A DNA stretch of 7,875 nucleotides. It comes from Acholeplasmatales bacterium DTU056 (GTDB lineage Bacteria > Bacillota_I > Bacilli_A > ML615J-28 > CAG-698). The stretch is from assembly GCA_001512985.1 (NCBI GenBank), contig LFRX01000027.1, positions 53,606 through 61,480 of the forward strand, in the 5' to 3' direction. Both the position numbers and the translations under genes were made by a program. The notes beneath the pieces are model-generated. The model was not told the origin of the DNA. It ran no database searches and worked only from the letters and a program-made list of their open reading frames with translations. Shown piece after piece: positions 6,461-7,875 of this stretch. Position 1 is the first letter of the stretch. The number at the start of each line of letters is the position of its first letter.

Positions 6461-6982
6461 TTATATTACCAATAATATTATACTATAAATTATAAGCATA
6501 CAGGTAATAAATAGCATTATATTAAGATAATTTTTTGTATTAAAGGGAACCAAAATTCTTTTTTTAGAAAAAACATTTAAAAAGTTACTAATAGATAAAA
6601 ATGTAGAAAGGTATAAAAGGTAAATAAAGATTGGTAAAAAGATTATTATTTCTGATATTAATAGCAAAATAAAAACTCGAAAACTAACTTTAATTACAGT
6701 CGAAATTACCACTGCAAACACAAATGACCGAAAAAAGTTAATCAAAATATTAATTAGAAATCCAATTGTACATAAACCCATTAACCAAATCACAAAGAAA
6801 TACCAATAGTGCATACAAAATATATTTAAAAAAGTACTAAAGGTTTTATTAGTGTTTTCAAGTTCAACTGCGATTGGTTTATCTTTAAAAAACACCCCAA
6901 ATATAAATCCACAAATATAAATAGCTAGTAAAAAAGTAATTAATTGATTATTAAGTAAAAAGTTTATTTTTCGCTTATGCAC
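6461..6982 (-). CDS. SpoIIM/DUF95-like integral membrane protein
   Basis: The protein has 173 residues, is very hydrophobic, and has likely membrane segments near 13-33, 57-80, 84-98, 102-126 and 150-172. I align WLMGLCTIGF (66-75) and FFRSFVFAVVI (83-93) with the central part of B. subtilis SpoIIM (WVLGISIIGL ... FLKGIVVGF). The N-terminal segment with FGV and the final hydrophobic helix also fit. SpoIIM scaffolds the SpoIID/SpoIIP peptidoglycan machine during engulfment, but other DUF95 proteins are found in non-sporulating cells. The protein is some 40 residues shorter than the Bacillus one. Placement just upstream of xerD matches Bacillus, where spoIIM lies near ripX. Translation starts at GTG (6982), seven bases after AGGGG; an ATG two bases earlier is out of frame and quickly meets a stop. 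No ATG start is available in this frame upstream. The assignment comes from recalled sequence and context, without a profile search. Confidence 0.65.
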   Translation of the reverse strand: MHKRKINFLLNNQLITFLLAIYICGFIFGVFFKDKPIAVELENTNKTFSTFLNIFCMHYWYFFVIWLMGLCTIGFLINILINFFRSFVFAVVISTVIKVSFRVFILLLISEIIIFLPIFIYLLYLSTFLSISNFLNVFSKKRILVPFNTKNYLNIMLFITCMLIIYSIILLVI

Positions 6983-6989
6983 ATAAAAG

Positions 6990-6994
6990 CCCCT
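6990..6994 (-). promoter_or_regulatory. Ribosome binding site supporting the GTG start of the SpoIIM-like gene
   Basis: AGGGG lies seven bases before the GTG at 6982. It is the only plausible site in the 23-base gap after hemW and is the reason for choosing this non-ATG start. An out-of-frame ATG at 6984 sits five bases away and could compete for initiation. Confidence 0.6.
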
Positions 6995-7005
6995 ATTTAA
7001 GTATA

Positions 7006-7875
7006 TTACAAAATAGAGACTAATATAGCATTTAAAACAAATAATTTATCTTTTCTTACATGCACAAAATCATTATTATCAATAATTATTCCTTTTCTAA
7101 TAAGATTATTAATTTTAGGAAAAGCATCTAAAATACTAATACCGTATTTTTTATAAAAAACTTTTTTATTAATTCCTTCAACTTTTCGAAAGCCCATAAT
7201 TACTTCTTCAATCATTTGATCTTCTTTTGTTAAATGTCTTTTTTCAAGAAAACATAAATCTTTATTTTTTACACCATCAAAGTATTTTTGTAAATTATTG
7301 ATGTTAGTATAACGAGTATTATCGATAAAATAACTTGCACTTGGACCAACAGCTATATAATGATTATTATTCCAGTAAATTAAGTTATGAATTGATTGAT
7401 AACCGATTTTAGCAAAATTACTTACTTCATATTGTAAATAGCCATTAATTTGTAGATAATCTACTAATTGCTCATATATTTTGGCATCTATTAAATCATC
7501 AAGACGCTGAAATTGGTTTTTCTTTGACAAATAGCCAAATAATGTTTTTTCTTCAACAATTAATGAGTAAATTGAAAAGTGCTTTACATTATATTTAATT
7601 GCAATATCAATGTCATTTTTTACTCTTGCAAAAGTATCTGTTTGCAAGCCATAAATTAAATCAATATTAACATTTGGAAAATTTTCTTTTTGAAGTAATG
7701 ATAAAGCGTTAATTGCTTCTTCTTCAGTATGATTACGTCCAAGTATTTGTAAAGTTTGACGATCAAATGATTGAATTCCTAAACTTAAACGATTTATCTT
7801 ATATTTTTTAATTAGATTAATAAAATTGATGTTTATATCGTTAGGATTAGCTTCAATAGTAAATTCCTTGATTTT
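7006..7875 (-). CDS. hemW: Heme chaperone HemW, radical SAM (5' end outside the window)
   Basis: The frame is open to the right edge, giving 289 C-terminal residues of a protein usually near 375. The TTG at 7647 lies inside the conserved core and is not the start. Visible motifs are FTIEANPND, RLSLGIQSFD, LGRNHTEEEA and NVNIDLIYGL in the radical-SAM barrel. After the barrel come YSLIVEEKT, YEVSNFAK, HNLIYWNNNHYIAVGPSAS and the C-terminal winged part ending LFVLNAILVSIL. The N-terminal CxxxCxxC iron-sulfur motif would lie in the missing part. HemW-type proteins were long annotated as oxygen-independent coproporphyrinogen oxidase (HemN); characterised members instead bind heme and deliver it to respiratory enzymes. 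The usual YGLPGQT reads YGLQTDT here. It is the first visible gene of the unit with the SpoIIM-like gene, xerD and deoB. Confidence 0.93.
   Translation of the reverse strand, partial: KIKEFTIEANPNDININFINLIKKYKINRLSLGIQSFDRQTLQILGRNHTEEEAINALSLLQKENFPNVNIDLIYGLQTDTFARVKNDIDIAIKYNVKHFSIYSLIVEEKTLFGYLSKKNQFQRLDDLIDAKIYEQLVDYLQINGYLQYEVSNFAKIGYQSIHNLIYWNNNHYIAVGPSASYFIDNTRYTNINNLQKYFDGVKNKDLCFLEKRHLTKEDQMIEEVIMGFRKVEGINKKVFYKKYGISILDAFPKINNLIRKGIIIDNNDFVHVRKDKLFVLNAILVSIL

Noticed and set aside
7645..7647. TTG as the start of hemW
   Set aside because: It falls within the conserved NVNIDLIYGL segment and the frame continues upstream with good HemW sequence to the window edge.

Overview
The window is strongly AT-rich DNA from a low-GC Firmicute, most likely a small-genome relative of the Mollicutes or Erysipelotrichia within the Bacilli. 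The gene content and the xerD-deoB (ripX-drm) order are those of Firmicutes, Shine-Dalgarno sites are strong (AGGAGGG, GGAGGG), and the SpoIIM-like gene close to xerD recalls Bacillus. One gene, the YjbQ homologue, ends at TGA exactly where its family ends, and tryptophans are encoded by TGG. The standard code therefore seems to be in use, which argues against Mycoplasma or Spiroplasma.

Layout. On the + strand, bases 1-232 hold the 3' end of a gene with a C-terminal winged-helix-like segment. It is followed after 12 bases by a PHP-fold metal-dependent phosphoesterase (245-1024) and a clear intrinsic terminator. About 300 AT-rich bases without a convincing gene follow. Everything from there to the right edge is on the - strand. 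Read in the direction of transcription it runs: hemW (cut by the window edge), a SpoIIM/DUF95-like membrane protein, xerD, deoB, a terminator, a BaiN/HI0933-type flavoprotein, a long-stem terminator, a promoter, a monoacylglycerol-lipase-type alpha/beta hydrolase, and a YjbQ-family protein with its own long-stem terminator.

The genes hemW, spoIIM-like, xerD and deoB are separated by 23, 12 and 1 bases, so they look like one operon. The deoB ribosome binding site lies inside the last codons of xerD. Jobs in this operon are a heme/radical-SAM chaperone, a possible engulfment or cell-envelope membrane protein, chromosome dimer resolution and pentose-phosphate isomerisation. They are not one pathway, so this is a conserved housekeeping neighbourhood rather than a dedicated system.

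I found no mobile element, CRISPR array, tRNA or rRNA, and no new multi-gene system. The points most worth a second look are the SpoIIM-like protein, two look-alike terminators with long stems and 37-base loops, the unexplained spacer at 1049-1351, and short repeats upstream of the YjbQ gene.
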